This document shows positions 8,551 to 17,289 of a DNA stretch of 64,000 nt, piece by piece. Position numbers and translations under genes: made by a program. Below the pieces are notes generated by a model. That model was not told the DNA's origin. It searched no databases and saw only the letters and a list, made by a program, of their open reading frames with translations. Where the stretch lies: positions 309,044 through 373,043 of the forward strand of contig VGHE01000003.1 of assembly GCA_016868315.1 (NCBI GenBank), written 5' to 3'. Positions within the stretch are counted from its first letter, which is position 1, and each line of letters opens with the position of its first letter. Source of the stretch: Betaproteobacteria bacterium. Lineage in GTDB: Bacteria > Bdellovibrionota_B > Oligoflexia > Silvanigrellales > Silvanigrellaceae.

Positions 8551-10935
8551 TCAGAAAATTGCTTTGACACCAAACGACGGAATGATCGGCGTACCGATAA
8601 TCTCTTCACGGCTGGTGTAGTCGGGTGAATATCTGAAGCCCTGCACATTCTTCTGGTTCAATGCATTTTGAAGTTCGAGATATGCCGAGAGGGTCCAATC
8701 GCTCATCCGAAAGTCATAATCAGTGCGCACATCCAACTGAGAAAACGCAGGATTACGGCCGTTGTTTACGTTGAGCAAAGGCGGAGGCACAGGCGCCACC
8801 GGACGATAACGGCCAGTGTTCTGGTTGTACACGCCACCATCGAAGACATTATAGGGCGACCCGCTTAAATACTGCCATCGGCCGCTGAGCTCCCACTGTC
8901 CCGTGAGGCGATAGCTTCCCACCACATTTATGGAATGCGGACGATCAAAGTTGAAAGGGCGCCAAACAAGAAGAGCAGGATCTTTACGCTCGGACTGACT
9001 CCAGCCGTAGCTCACCCATCCATTCCAGCGTCCTTTACGTGTTTTGCGTATCAAGATCTCTGCACCCACAACACGGCCTTGAATATTATTTTCATACTTC
9101 AGTTCACGCGGACTGGTGACAGATGTACCAACCAAATCCCACATGCTCTTCTGATAGACCTGCAAATCCGCATCTACGTCGGCAAACAAATTTTGCTCGA
9201 CTCCAAGAACAACATGCCGTGCTTTTTCAAGTGTGAGATTTGGATTGCCGTACTCGGGAGAGTCGAATTGCGGCTGCGGACGTTGGCTGTACAATCCCAC
9301 AGCACCCTTCAGCGCGGTTTCAGGCAAAAGCTGCCAGCGTGTCGAGAAGCGCGGGTCTGCAGCACGCTGCACCGAGCGGTTGCCCTGCAGAAAAGCGACT
9401 CCGGGATTCACGACCAAAGTTTCCAAGGGCTTCCAGATGACATCGAGATGAGCTTGAACAGAGGTCGTATTGCGAACCACATCCGAAGTTGATTTGGTTG
9501 CAGTATCGGTGTCGAAGAACGGTGTAAAGCCCGAAGGAGGAAGCTGAATGGCATTCACTTTGGAAGTGGTTCGGTCGTGCTCAGGACGCATGCCCACTGA
9601 TGCAGACCACTGGTCATTGAATTTTTTGTCGAGCTGAGCGTCGAGCACCATCCTGTGACCACGCACATTGACTGTGTTCTCGAAAATCTCCTGCTCGATG
9701 ATCACGAGCCGATGCTGCGGCGAAAGTGAAAGACCCCACCCATTGCCCAGATTCAAACTATAACGAGCACCCGTAACTGCGAAATAATTAAAAAGTGAAA
9801 ACTGAGCGGTGCCGTCGGTGTTGGTGGATTGCCCCGAGGGAACCACTAAATTAAGACGATCAGCAGCTCCTACGAGATAACCTTGCCAAGTGCCGCGCGC
9901 GTGATTGCCGTTGAGAATAAGCTGATAGTCGGTGATTTGCGGAACTGTAAAAAGTTGAAGGTTCTTGCCACCAAATTTTTTGATGAGTGGCACCAGCAAC
10001 TCTATATAGCTGCGGCGGAAACCAGCGCGCACACCTACAGGGGAATCATCACCGAAAACGTGCGTGGGGGTTTCTAGGTAAACAGCCGACTGCAACAATC
10101 CCAATTCTGCCTCACCGGATGTCCGCTGCGGAACCTTGTTCTCGGAACGCAATTGAATTGTTGCACCAATCGCATCGTTTAAAGGAGAAGAGAAGCCTCC
10201 GGGATAGAAATCAATTCCTTCCAGCGCGCGTGTCGGAATAACCGTGCCGAGTCCACCCAGGTGAAAAACGAACGGCAATTCGAGACGGTCATAGAAGCTT
10301 TTGGTGTCTTCAGGCGCACTGCCCCGCACCACAACATTGGCAGCTCCCGGGAAAACAGGGAGAACGCTGGGAAGAGTTTGCAAAGCTGAAACAGCATCGC
10401 CACGCGTGCCGGGAACGCGCTCCAACTCTGAACGGGTCAAGCTCTGCTGACTCACCTCAACCTTGCGCCGCGCTCGAATGACACCCACGCCGAGCACCTC
10501 TGCCGAAGGGTCAAGCTGGAGTCGTCCGAGATCGTCAACGTTTGCTTCAAGCTTCACTTCAAGAGGAAGATAACCTTCTTTCTTGATGAGGATGATGTCT
10601 GTTTCAGAGGTCACCTCGAGTTCAAAGGCACCATCCGCAGCTGTTTCTGTGGCGGCTTTGCGATCTGGCAAAGCGACAATATCCACATTCTTCAGGAGCT
10701 CTTTGCTGCCACGTACGCCGACGCGCCCTCTGATTTTGCGGAGCGCAGCAGCGGTCGCGCTTGGCGCAGGAGCTGAGGTTGGTGCTGGTGCTGGTACAGG
10801 CGTGGGCACGCCAGGCTCAGATTTTTGAGCAAATCCGAGTTGCGGAAGAAAAGCCAACGACAACGACGCAGCTAATTGCCTGCGACGTGAGGAACGCAAA
10901 AGGTTCCTGCGCGGGCGCGCACACGATTCAGTCAT
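8551..10935 (-). CDS. TonB-dependent outer-membrane receptor with carboxypeptidase-regulatory-like N-domain
   Basis: 794 residues. A signal peptide (to about residue 36, LGFAQ) leads into a Pro/Ala-rich linker, then a carboxypeptidase-regulatory-like domain (about 65-145, IRGRVGVRGSKELLKNVDI). The plug follows (about 155-270, with LPSVLPVFPGAANVVVRGS), then a 22-strand-type barrel ending IPSFGVKAIF, whose last residue is Phe as in outer-membrane barrels. The plug wording YPGGFSSPLNDAIGATIQ is typical of this receptor class. Substrate unknown. The ATG overlaps the last eight bases of tonB, so receptor and energy transducer are translated together. A lipoprotein and a PfkB kinase follow in the same operon, consistent with uptake of a sugar- or nucleoside-like ligand (inference). 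Confidence 0.92.
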   Translation of the reverse strand: MTESCARPRRNLLRSSRRRQLAASLSLAFLPQLGFAQKSEPGVPTPVPAPAPTSAPAPSATAAALRKIRGRVGVRGSKELLKNVDIVALPDRKAATETAADGAFELEVTSETDIILIKKEGYLPLEVKLEANVDDLGRLQLDPSAEVLGVGVIRARRKVEVSQQSLTRSELERVPGTRGDAVSALQTLPSVLPVFPGAANVVVRGSAPEDTKSFYDRLELPFVFHLGGLGTVIPTRALEGIDFYPGGFSSPLNDAIGATIQLRSENKVPQRTSGEAELGLLQSAVYLETPTHVFGDDSPVGVRAGFRRSYIELLVPLIKKFGGKNLQLFTVPQITDYQLILNGNHARGTWQGYLVGAADRLNLVVPSGQSTNTDGTAQFSLFNYFAVTGARYSLNLGNGWGLSLSPQHRLVIIEQEIFENTVNVRGHRMVLDAQLDKKFNDQWSASVGMRPEHDRTTSKVNAIQLPPSGFTPFFDTDTATKSTSDVVRNTTSVQAHLDVIWKPLETLVVNPGVAFLQGNRSVQRAADPRFSTRWQLLPETALKGAVGLYSQRPQPQFDSPEYGNPNLTLEKARHVVLGVEQNLFADVDADLQVYQKSMWDLVGTSVTSPRELKYENNIQGRVVGAEILIRKTRKGRWNGWVSYGWSQSERKDPALLVWRPFNFDRPHSINVVGSYRLTGQWELSGRWQYLSGSPYNVFDGGVYNQNTGRYRPVAPVPPPLLNVNNGRNPAFSQLDVRTDYDFRMSDWTLSAYLELQNALNQKNVQGFRYSPDYTSREEIIGTPIIPSFGVKAIF

Positions 10936-11665
10936 ACATCACCTTCCAAACCAATTTTTTGCCGACCACCGCAACCGGGCGTCCAGCGATGATAGCCGGC
11001 GAACATCTCAACTTCAGAGCTACCTTGACGGCAACTTTATCAATTTCAAATCCCGTTCCGGTTCTGATTTTTGCGTCCTGAATGAGCCCATTCGAGGCAA
11101 TGGCCACTTCGATGACAACCTCGGCATTGGTCACACCCGCGTTCAAGGCGTCGGTGGTCAACTCCAAACTGGGCGGCAGGGGACATCGAGCCGGAGCATC
11201 AGCGAGCGTCTCTGCCACAGGTTCCGGCTCTCCTGCAGGCAATGCAGAGGGCGGTGGTTTGTTTGCGTCTTCGGGATTCACCTCTGCGAGACTCGAATTT
11301 CCCACAGCCACCGCAGGAGCATTCGTTCGGGCGGTACCAGGAAGAGCCAGCGAATCCGAGAGACCTGCACGCTCCTCCGGAGGTTGTTGCTGCGGGGCTG
11401 GTGGGGGAGTCACGCGCTTGTCGACACGAATTTTAGGCTGAGGCGTTGCTGCAGGCGGAGGAGTCTTCACCGCGGGCGGCGACGCAGGCACAGCCGCACG
11501 CGGAGGAGCCTCGGCAATTTTCACGCGAATAGACTTCGGCTCGGGCCTGGATTGCACTTCAGGTAAAACACGCACGGCAATGGTCAGCAGCGCGGCATGA
11601 CCCACCATGCTGAGCAGCACCGACCACTCGAATGCCTTTTTTCCGAACCGAGCGGAAAACTGCAT
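10928..11665 (-). CDS. TonB-family energy transducer
   Basis: 245 residues from the chosen ATG. A short cytoplasmic start is followed by one membrane helix (about residues 14-32, SVLLSMVGHAALLTIAV) and a long Pro/Ala-rich periplasmic spacer (about 40-150). The C-terminal TonB domain (about 155-245) includes NAEVVIEVAIASNGLI and ends VGKKLVWKVMYD. It transmits proton-motive force from ExbBD to the receptor encoded directly downstream. The frame opens further upstream, to 11770, but the ATG at 11665 follows GGGGGAGG and puts the helix near the N-terminus; ATG at 11677 is the alternative. No exbB or exbD is in the window. Confidence 0.85.
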   Translation of the reverse strand: MQFSARFGKKAFEWSVLLSMVGHAALLTIAVRVLPEVQSRPEPKSIRVKIAEAPPRAAVPASPPAVKTPPPAATPQPKIRVDKRVTPPPAPQQQPPEERAGLSDSLALPGTARTNAPAVAVGNSSLAEVNPEDANKPPPSALPAGEPEPVAETLADAPARCPLPPSLELTTDALNAGVTNAEVVIEVAIASNGLIQDAKIRTGTGFEIDKVAVKVALKLRCSPAIIAGRPVAVVGKKLVWKVMYD

Positions 11666-11854
11666 GCCCTCCCCCATTCGCCGAAGTTGGCCCTTAATCT
11701 GACACGCAGCAGCACAATCCTCAACCCATTCGAGCGAAGTTCCAGAAGTTTTTTCGGACGTCAAAAGCACGGCTCATTGGGGGTCTACAAACCTCACGGC
11801 AGCCGCTAAACTTTTCGTAACGAAGGGTATACCGATTGCGGGAGACTAGTCCGT

Positions 11855-12289
11855 ATGAATCCACTCAAAAGCCTCTTTTTCGCGCGAGTCCTCGCAGTGT
11901 GCCTGGGAGCAGCTTCGGTGGTCTCGGCGTGGGCTTACTATGGTCTCGACATCAACGACCTGCCACGCGATGGCGATGTGACCATCCCGGGCGAATACCC
12001 CATCATGGTCAGACGCAAGAGCACAGTGCAGCTCACCGGACTCGACAACAGCCTGACTCTAAACATCGTTAACCGCAACAATCAGGCAGCCATCGTGCAG
12101 ATCTCTGCACCGAGCGAAAAGAAGGCTCGGACTTTGAAAATCGTTGCTGGGGTGCCGACAACCTACAACAACAACACAAGCAAGGAAGTGACTTTGCGCG
12201 TTGCCGACGGCGACGTCACCATCACCAGCACCCAACCCCTCAAAGTGCAACATCCGGGAAACAAACCCACGACAACAACCAACAGATAA
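11855..12289 (+). CDS. Small exported protein of unknown function
   Basis: 144 residues with a signal peptide (about 1-27, ending SAWAYYG). The mature part is predicted beta-rich and basic. It contains NNTSKEVTLRVADGDVTIT and ends in a low-complexity tail of Pro, Thr and Asn. No family recognised. It runs divergently from tonB across a 189-base gap, which must hold promoters for both, and is closed by a strong terminator 20 bases after its stop. Secreted or periplasmic location follows from the signal peptide; any role is open. Confidence 0.7.
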   Translation: MNPLKSLFFARVLAVCLGAASVVSAWAYYGLDINDLPRDGDVTIPGEYPIMVRRKSTVQLTGLDNSLTLNIVNRNNQAAIVQISAPSEKKARTLKIVAGVPTTYNNNTSKEVTLRVADGDVTITSTQPLKVQHPGNKPTTTTNR

Positions 12290-12308
12290 CGAAGTTCGAG
12301 ACGGTTCA

Positions 12309-12350
12309 GCGGACGCAGCTCTTTTTCAAGAGTACTGCGTCCGCTTTTTT
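12309..12350 (+). terminator. Rho-independent terminator, overlapping the 3' end of nagZ
   Basis: A perfect ten-base-pair stem GCGGACGCAG/CTGCGTCCGC (12309-12318 with 12335-12344) has a second inner stem CTCTT/AAGAG and ends in six T. It terminates the plus-strand exported gene. The right arm and the loop also encode the last residues and stop of the convergent nagZ. Confidence 0.92.
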
Positions 12351-13447
12351 GTGTGCGCAACAACCCGTTCGGCTTTCTCACTCCACTCAATATTGTCGAG
12401 CCGCGTTTCGAGGAATTGAGCAACAGCCTCAAGAACAGTGACCTCACGTTCAATAGACTGGCAACTCAAAAGAACATCGCACCCTGCGTCGAGAGCATCG
12501 CACGATGCTTGGCGCAGGAAAGAATCATCGGAGACATCATGCGAGGTCTGACCCTCATCGACGATAGCCGCCGTCACAGCCTTCTGCACGCCGTAGTAAT
12601 CTGAAATCGCATTCATGCGCAGGTCGTCGGAGAGAATCAGCCCCTTGAAGCCAAGCTCATCACGCAAATGATGCTTGAGGATCTTAGCGCTTAGGGTCGC
12701 TGGTCGACCGCTGTCGAGAGCTGTGCAGACCACATGTGCAGTCATAATGAAGTCGAGACCAGGGTTGGTCATCAGGTCAACGAAAGGCAGCCACTCACGC
12801 GTCCGCAGCGTTTCTAATGGAACATCGGTTGTCGCAAAGCCTTTATGAGAATCTGTGGACGTGTGCCCATGTCCGGGAAAGTGCTTGGCACAGCTGAATA
12901 GACCCGCCGCATGAATTTCTTCGACCACCGCGCGCGCACAGCGTGCAACAGTTGCGGGCTCCGAAGAAAAGGAACGATCACCTATGGCTGGATTGTCTGC
13001 TCGGGTAAGCACATCAAGAACTGGGGCCAACAAGCAATCCACGCCTATGGTTCGGGCTGTGGCCGCTTGAAGAATGACTTGCGAACGCAGCGCTGCTTCA
13101 CGTTCGGGTGTTGCAAATGCAGCCGCTGGTTCATTGCGCGGAAAGGGAGCGGGAAGACGATACACACGCCCGCCCTCTTCATCGATGGCAATCACCGCTC
13201 CCTGCCTCTGGTGATCCGCCGCGGTCAGCTGATGAATTTCCGAACATAATTTTCGGGTCTGCACCAATGACTGCATGCTGCGTCGGAACAAAACAACTCC
13301 ACTTGGCTTGTAAAGTTCAAGCAGCTCCCGCTCCCTGTCGGTCAACTCCGGACCCGACAATGAAGGCCAGACGAACAATCCTGCACGCTGCTCGCGCGAA
13401 AATTTTGCCAGAGGAGCTGAGCCCACCCGGCCGTGTTGCAGAGTCAT
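12326..13447 (-). CDS. nagZ: Beta-N-acetylhexosaminidase, glycoside hydrolase family 3
   Basis: 373 residues. The family-3 TIM barrel carries the NagZ catalytic loop KHFPGHGHTSTDSH (His and Asp of the His/Asp dyad) and the nucleophile region LGFKGLILSDDLRM. It removes N-acetylglucosamine from 1,6-anhydro-MurNAc peptides during cell-wall recycling, normally in the cytoplasm; no signal peptide is seen, which fits. The insertion TAAIVDEGQTSHDVSDD follows the catalytic domain. AAGGTGAGG precedes the ATG at 13447; an upstream in-frame start at 13474 has less support. Divergent from glpK with a 48-base gap. Confidence 0.92.
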   Translation of the reverse strand: MTLQHGRVGSAPLAKFSREQRAGLFVWPSLSGPELTDRERELLELYKPSGVVLFRRSMQSLVQTRKLCSEIHQLTAADHQRQGAVIAIDEEGGRVYRLPAPFPRNEPAAAFATPEREAALRSQVILQAATARTIGVDCLLAPVLDVLTRADNPAIGDRSFSSEPATVARCARAVVEEIHAAGLFSCAKHFPGHGHTSTDSHKGFATTDVPLETLRTREWLPFVDLMTNPGLDFIMTAHVVCTALDSGRPATLSAKILKHHLRDELGFKGLILSDDLRMNAISDYYGVQKAVTAAIVDEGQTSHDVSDDSFLRQASCDALDAGCDVLLSCQSIEREVTVLEAVAQFLETRLDNIEWSEKAERVVAHTKKRTQYS

Positions 13448-13495
13448 AGACCTCACCTTATTCTGTATCCTCAAACATCAAGACCAGAGGGTAAC

Positions 13496-15004
13496 ATGGC
13501 AGATTTGATTCTGGCTATCGACCAAGGAACAACCGGCTCAAGCGCTGCTTTTTTCCATGCCGACACACTGGAGATGATTGCGCATCAGAAAGTCGAATTT
13601 CCACAGATTTTCCCAAGTCCAGGTTGGGTCGAACACAACCCTGAGGACATTTGGCTAAGCGTCGTAGAGGCGGTTGAAAAAAGCTGGAAGACGGTCGAAA
13701 GCCGCTTACCCGGAACGCAAAAGAAAAACATTGTTGCGCTCGGAATCACAAACCAGCGCGAGACTTGCCTGGCATGGGAACGCAACAGTGGTGAAACCGC
13801 GGGCAATGCGATCGTTTGGCAAGACAGGCGCACGGCAGAGCGATGCCTCGAATTGCGCAACACGGCGTGGCAAGAGGTCGTCCGGCAGAAAACGGGGCTG
13901 GTGTGTGACCCTTATTTCAGTGCCACAAAAATGGAGTGGCTCCTGCAGAATCAGAGCAAAGTCGCAACCTGGGCGAAAACAAACCAACTGTGCCTGGGCA
14001 CAATTGACTCCTTTCTCGTCTACCGTCTCACCAACAGAAAAGCCTTTGCAACTGATCCATCTAATGCGTCGCGAACGCTGCTTTTTAATCTTCACACCGC
14101 AACCTGGGATAAAGAATTGCTCAATCTTTTTGGCATTCCTGAAACAGCTCTTCCGAATGTTATGCCGAGCAGCGGCAACTTCGGAATGACCCAGGGACTC
14201 GGATTCCTGCCCGATGGGATTCCCATCACAGGCATTCTCGGTGACCAACAGGCTGCTCTTTTTGGTCAAGGCTGCACGCAACCAGGCGAAGCAAAGATTA
14301 CTTATGGAACGGGTGCGTTTTTGCTCATGAACACAGGCTCCAAAGCTGTTCCCAGCCGTTCCGGTCTGCTCACAACGGTGGCCTTCGGCCATGCCGATGG
14401 AAAGCTGAGCTATGCACTCGAGGGTGCAGCATTCATTGCTGGTGCTGCAGTTCAATTCCTCCGCGACCAATTCCGTTGGATCGCAAGCGCGGCGGAAATC
14501 GAGTCCTTAGCTTTGCGTGAAGAGCGCGATCCGAACGTCCTCTTTGTGCCAGCTCTCGCAGGGCTCGGTGCACCGTTCTGGAATCCGCATGCAAAAGGGG
14601 CTTTGTTTGGCTTATCTCGGGGAACATCACAATCTCAAATTGCGCGAGCCCTGCTCGAGAGCATCGCACTTCAAAATGCGCAACTGCTCGAACTCATGCA
14701 GCAGGATTCCGGACAGCGCATTTCTCAAGTTGGAGTCGACGGAGGTGCAGCTCAGAACAACTCACTGATGCAGTTCCAAGCCGATTCACTTCAAACCACA
14801 CTTCTGCGCCCAAGTAATTTTGAAACCACTGCGCGCGGTGCTGCTGCCGCTGCAGTTCTCGGATGGAAACCAACCGCACGCCTGCCAAAACCAACTCTGG
14901 AACGCAATTTCCGTCCGGTTATGCCACCCGCCGACGCACGCACGATAAATCAGCGCTGGCAGGCAGCAGCGCGCTGCGTCGACGCCTTCCACCGAGAGCT
15001 CTGA
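13496..15004 (+). CDS. glpK: Glycerol kinase
   Basis: 502 residues, the normal GlpK length. The FGGY N-terminal signature ILAIDQGTTGSSAAFF carries the phosphate-binding loop. The substrate-binding segment WQDRRTAERC and the C-terminal VGVDGGAAQNNSLMQFQAD match glycerol kinases closely. It phosphorylates glycerol to glycerol 3-phosphate in the cytoplasm. The frame is open upstream to 13433, but the ATG at 13496 has GAGGG at proper spacing and starts the conserved protein. No glpF or glpD is adjacent, so the gene stands outside a usual glp operon. Confidence 0.95.
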   Translation: MADLILAIDQGTTGSSAAFFHADTLEMIAHQKVEFPQIFPSPGWVEHNPEDIWLSVVEAVEKSWKTVESRLPGTQKKNIVALGITNQRETCLAWERNSGETAGNAIVWQDRRTAERCLELRNTAWQEVVRQKTGLVCDPYFSATKMEWLLQNQSKVATWAKTNQLCLGTIDSFLVYRLTNRKAFATDPSNASRTLLFNLHTATWDKELLNLFGIPETALPNVMPSSGNFGMTQGLGFLPDGIPITGILGDQQAALFGQGCTQPGEAKITYGTGAFLLMNTGSKAVPSRSGLLTTVAFGHADGKLSYALEGAAFIAGAAVQFLRDQFRWIASAAEIESLALREERDPNVLFVPALAGLGAPFWNPHAKGALFGLSRGTSQSQIARALLESIALQNAQLLELMQQDSGQRISQVGVDGGAAQNNSLMQFQADSLQTTLLRPSNFETTARGAAAAAVLGWKPTARLPKPTLERNFRPVMPPADARTINQRWQAAARCVDAFHREL

Positions 15005-15010
15005 GCAATA

Positions 15011-15041
15011 AAAAAGCCGCTGCACTTGCAGCGGCTTTCAA
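15011..15041. terminator. Bidirectional terminator between glpK and khpA
   Basis: An eight-base-pair stem GCCGCTGC/GCAGCGGC with loop ACTT, extended by AAA/TTT pairs. On the minus strand it is followed by a run of T, ideal for khpA. On the plus strand it has only TTTC, so it is weaker for glpK. Confidence 0.88.
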
Positions 15042-15067
15042 TGAACACAGCCGTTCGAGGCTTCATC

Positions 15068-15322
15068 TCATTGGTCTATGATGTGTAAGATGTATCGTTT
15101 GTTGAGCTTGGCTGCACCGCAATTAAGAATTGTGCGGATAGCATCGGCCGTGCGGCCATTGCGGCCAATCACTTTACCCACATCTTCTTTCGCAACTTTG
15201 AGCTCAATGACGTTGGTCTGCGTTCCTGCGATCTCATTGATTTCAACACGGTCGCAATTGTCGACAAGTGATTTTGCAATATAATCAATCAATTCTTTCA
15301 TACTGCCCGAACTAAAGTCCAT
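15068..15322 (-). CDS. khpA: KH-domain RNA-binding protein, KhpA-like
   Basis: 84 residues covering a single KH domain. The nucleic-acid-binding loop is VGKVIGRNGRTADAIRTIL (GxxG as GRNG), and the start MKELIDYIAKSLVDN is the KhpA wording. KhpA binds RNA, in Gram-positives together with KhpB. In many genomes it lies near rpsP, rimM and trmD; here it stands alone. AGGTGG lies about six bases before ATG 15322, which adds seven residues to the usual start; ATG at 15301 is the alternative. A strong terminator follows. Confidence 0.93.
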   Translation of the reverse strand: MDFSSGSMKELIDYIAKSLVDNCDRVEINEIAGTQTNVIELKVAKEDVGKVIGRNGRTADAIRTILNCGAAKLNKRYILHIIDQ

Positions 15323-15512
15323 TCAGTGCCACCTTTCACAGGAAGAATTCCACGGGAACTGGTTCATCGGGAGCCGGACTGTCAACCCCGACCCTCACAC
15401 TAGGTGGTTGCACAAAAGAGAGCAACAAAACTTGGGCTTAATTTCAGAATTTTAACCGAAACAAAAACGACCCAGAATAGACTCACTTGAGACTTGTTGT
15501 CAGGATTCTGAC

Positions 15513-17264
15513 ATGCGTTCCTCAATCACCGCGCAACTCTGGCGATACGCAGAGGGACGAATATTCCGCAAGGAGTCGACCGTGGGTGAGCATTTTACGC
15601 TGAAGAACAATCAGATCTTCGTTCTCGCCGAGGCAGCTGGTGGCGTGTACAACAGTGATCAGCTCCGGACTCTTTGCGAAGTTGCCGACAACGAATCGGC
15701 ATTTTTGAAAATAACCGAAGACCAGCGCATTGGGTTCATGATCGACCCTGGAAAGCTTCCTGACATTCAGGCACAAGTGCGCAAGATTGGCCTGCTGCTG
15801 AAGTCCTACAAAGCACCAGGTGTGCCTTCGCCGCGCGCCTGCCTGGGCGAACTCTGCACCTTCTCGCACCAACCCTCATTGAGTGATGCACTCGAACTTA
15901 CAACTCATCTTTTGAAATCTTTTCCGGCTCCCAAGCGCTATTCGAGTATCGGAGTCAATGGCTGCGGTCGAGCGTGTCTCGGTTCATCGACTGAAGATGT
16001 GCACATCGTAGCTGAAGAAAGTGGATACAAAATTTCAATCGGAGGCAAGATCTCCGATCTGCCACAGCAGGCACATCTGCTCGTCGAAAACGTCACACGC
16101 ACTGACCTTCCAGTTGTCGTCGAAAAGATACTTGCCGTTTTCTACCAGGAGAGCATTGAAGGCGAACGGATTCATGACGTCATTGAGCGGGTCGGACTCA
16201 CACCCTTCATTAATGCCCTGCCAGAACACTTGAGCGTCACAACCAGCGAACCTGTCGAGCTCCATGAGCAAGTTGCGGAACTGAGCACAATAGAAAATGA
16301 GACTCTCCAAGGAGCTTCACAACGCGAGCTCAGCTTGGCCGCCGATATGACAACTGATTCGCTGATCGATGAACTCATCGACAGCTCCTCAGCTGAGTTT
16401 CCACAGCTTGACGGTGAAACTGGACTGGTCAGCTCCGACACACAGCTCGATCCAGCACTCCTCGAAGACAACGAGCCTGTTGTTGACATTGCTGCTGAGA
16501 GCGAGAGCGTCGACGCGCTCGAGCTCAACGCCAATAAAGATGATGACAATTCTCAAATGGACTCAGGCCTGCTCGAGGAAGCTGAGTTTGAGGACGGCAC
16601 TCTTGAGGATGTTGAACGTGTGCGCGATGCGATTCGCACAGAACTCTCCATGAGCCCTTCCGAAGAGCTCAAAGAGGCACATACGCACACTGACTTGCTC
16701 GACGAGATTGAGCAGGAAAACGAAGGCTCAGCATTCATTGCTCATGACTCCTTCTCAGATCAGGACACCCTCAAAGCTGATTCAAGCGACACGATGGACG
16801 ATTTGAATACCGACGTATCGAGCCTACTTCCTGAGGAGAATGATTGGAGCGACAGCACCGACACCAATCATGGCTTTGCATCGGAAAAAATCGATACCCA
16901 AGAAGCGGCCACTTTTGAGCACCAGCCACCTGTAAAACAAAAGCGTATCAACTCAAAGGTCTCATCAAATGTCGAGTCGCGGAGTGAAAGGGAGCAGCCG
17001 CGGTGGCAGAGCGCTGAACCACAGCCCGCAGTCAGTGGGCGGCTCGCAATCAAGTTCGTGGGAGATCAACTGGCTATCGAGCTCCCCTCAGGCATGTGCT
17101 TCGACTTGCCTTTTGATGCTGTGCCCGAGGGTGCGGAATTCTCAATGGTCTTGCCCGATGGCGAGCTCCACATGGAGCGCGATCAAGGCACGCTGGCAGT
17201 CAGACTCGGTCAGCTCAACATGCGCTTCCCCATACCCAGTGCATCGCACCGCAGGGTCGCATAA
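15513..17264 (+). CDS. Nitrite/sulfite reductase-like siroheme domain fused to a long acidic tail
   Basis: 583 residues in three parts. Residues about 28-95 match the ferredoxin-like half-domain of nitrite/sulfite reductases (KITEDQRIGFMID). Residues about 105-185 match the siroheme/[4Fe-4S] domain, with cysteines 110, 115, 151 and 155 (CLGELC and NGCGRAC, the latter the normal CX3C; the first pair is CX4C instead of CX5C). Residues about 235-500 are extremely rich in Asp, Glu and Ser and look disordered. About 505-583 form a small beta-rich end. Only one reductase half is present and no redox partner is encoded nearby, so a sensor or scaffold role is as likely as catalysis. AGGA precedes the ATG. 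Confidence 0.75.
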   Translation: MRSSITAQLWRYAEGRIFRKESTVGEHFTLKNNQIFVLAEAAGGVYNSDQLRTLCEVADNESAFLKITEDQRIGFMIDPGKLPDIQAQVRKIGLLLKSYKAPGVPSPRACLGELCTFSHQPSLSDALELTTHLLKSFPAPKRYSSIGVNGCGRACLGSSTEDVHIVAEESGYKISIGGKISDLPQQAHLLVENVTRTDLPVVVEKILAVFYQESIEGERIHDVIERVGLTPFINALPEHLSVTTSEPVELHEQVAELSTIENETLQGASQRELSLAADMTTDSLIDELIDSSSAEFPQLDGETGLVSSDTQLDPALLEDNEPVVDIAAESESVDALELNANKDDDNSQMDSGLLEEAEFEDGTLEDVERVRDAIRTELSMSPSEELKEAHTHTDLLDEIEQENEGSAFIAHDSFSDQDTLKADSSDTMDDLNTDVSSLLPEENDWSDSTDTNHGFASEKIDTQEAATFEHQPPVKQKRINSKVSSNVESRSEREQPRWQSAEPQPAVSGRLAIKFVGDQLAIELPSGMCFDLPFDAVPEGAEFSMVLPDGELHMERDQGTLAVRLGQLNMRFPIPSASHRRVA

Positions 17265-17289
17265 TCAGCGCAAAAGCACACCAAATTCT

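Noticed and set aside
13706-14470. 254-codon minus-strand frame inside glpK
   Set aside because: Antisense shadow of a highly conserved gene.
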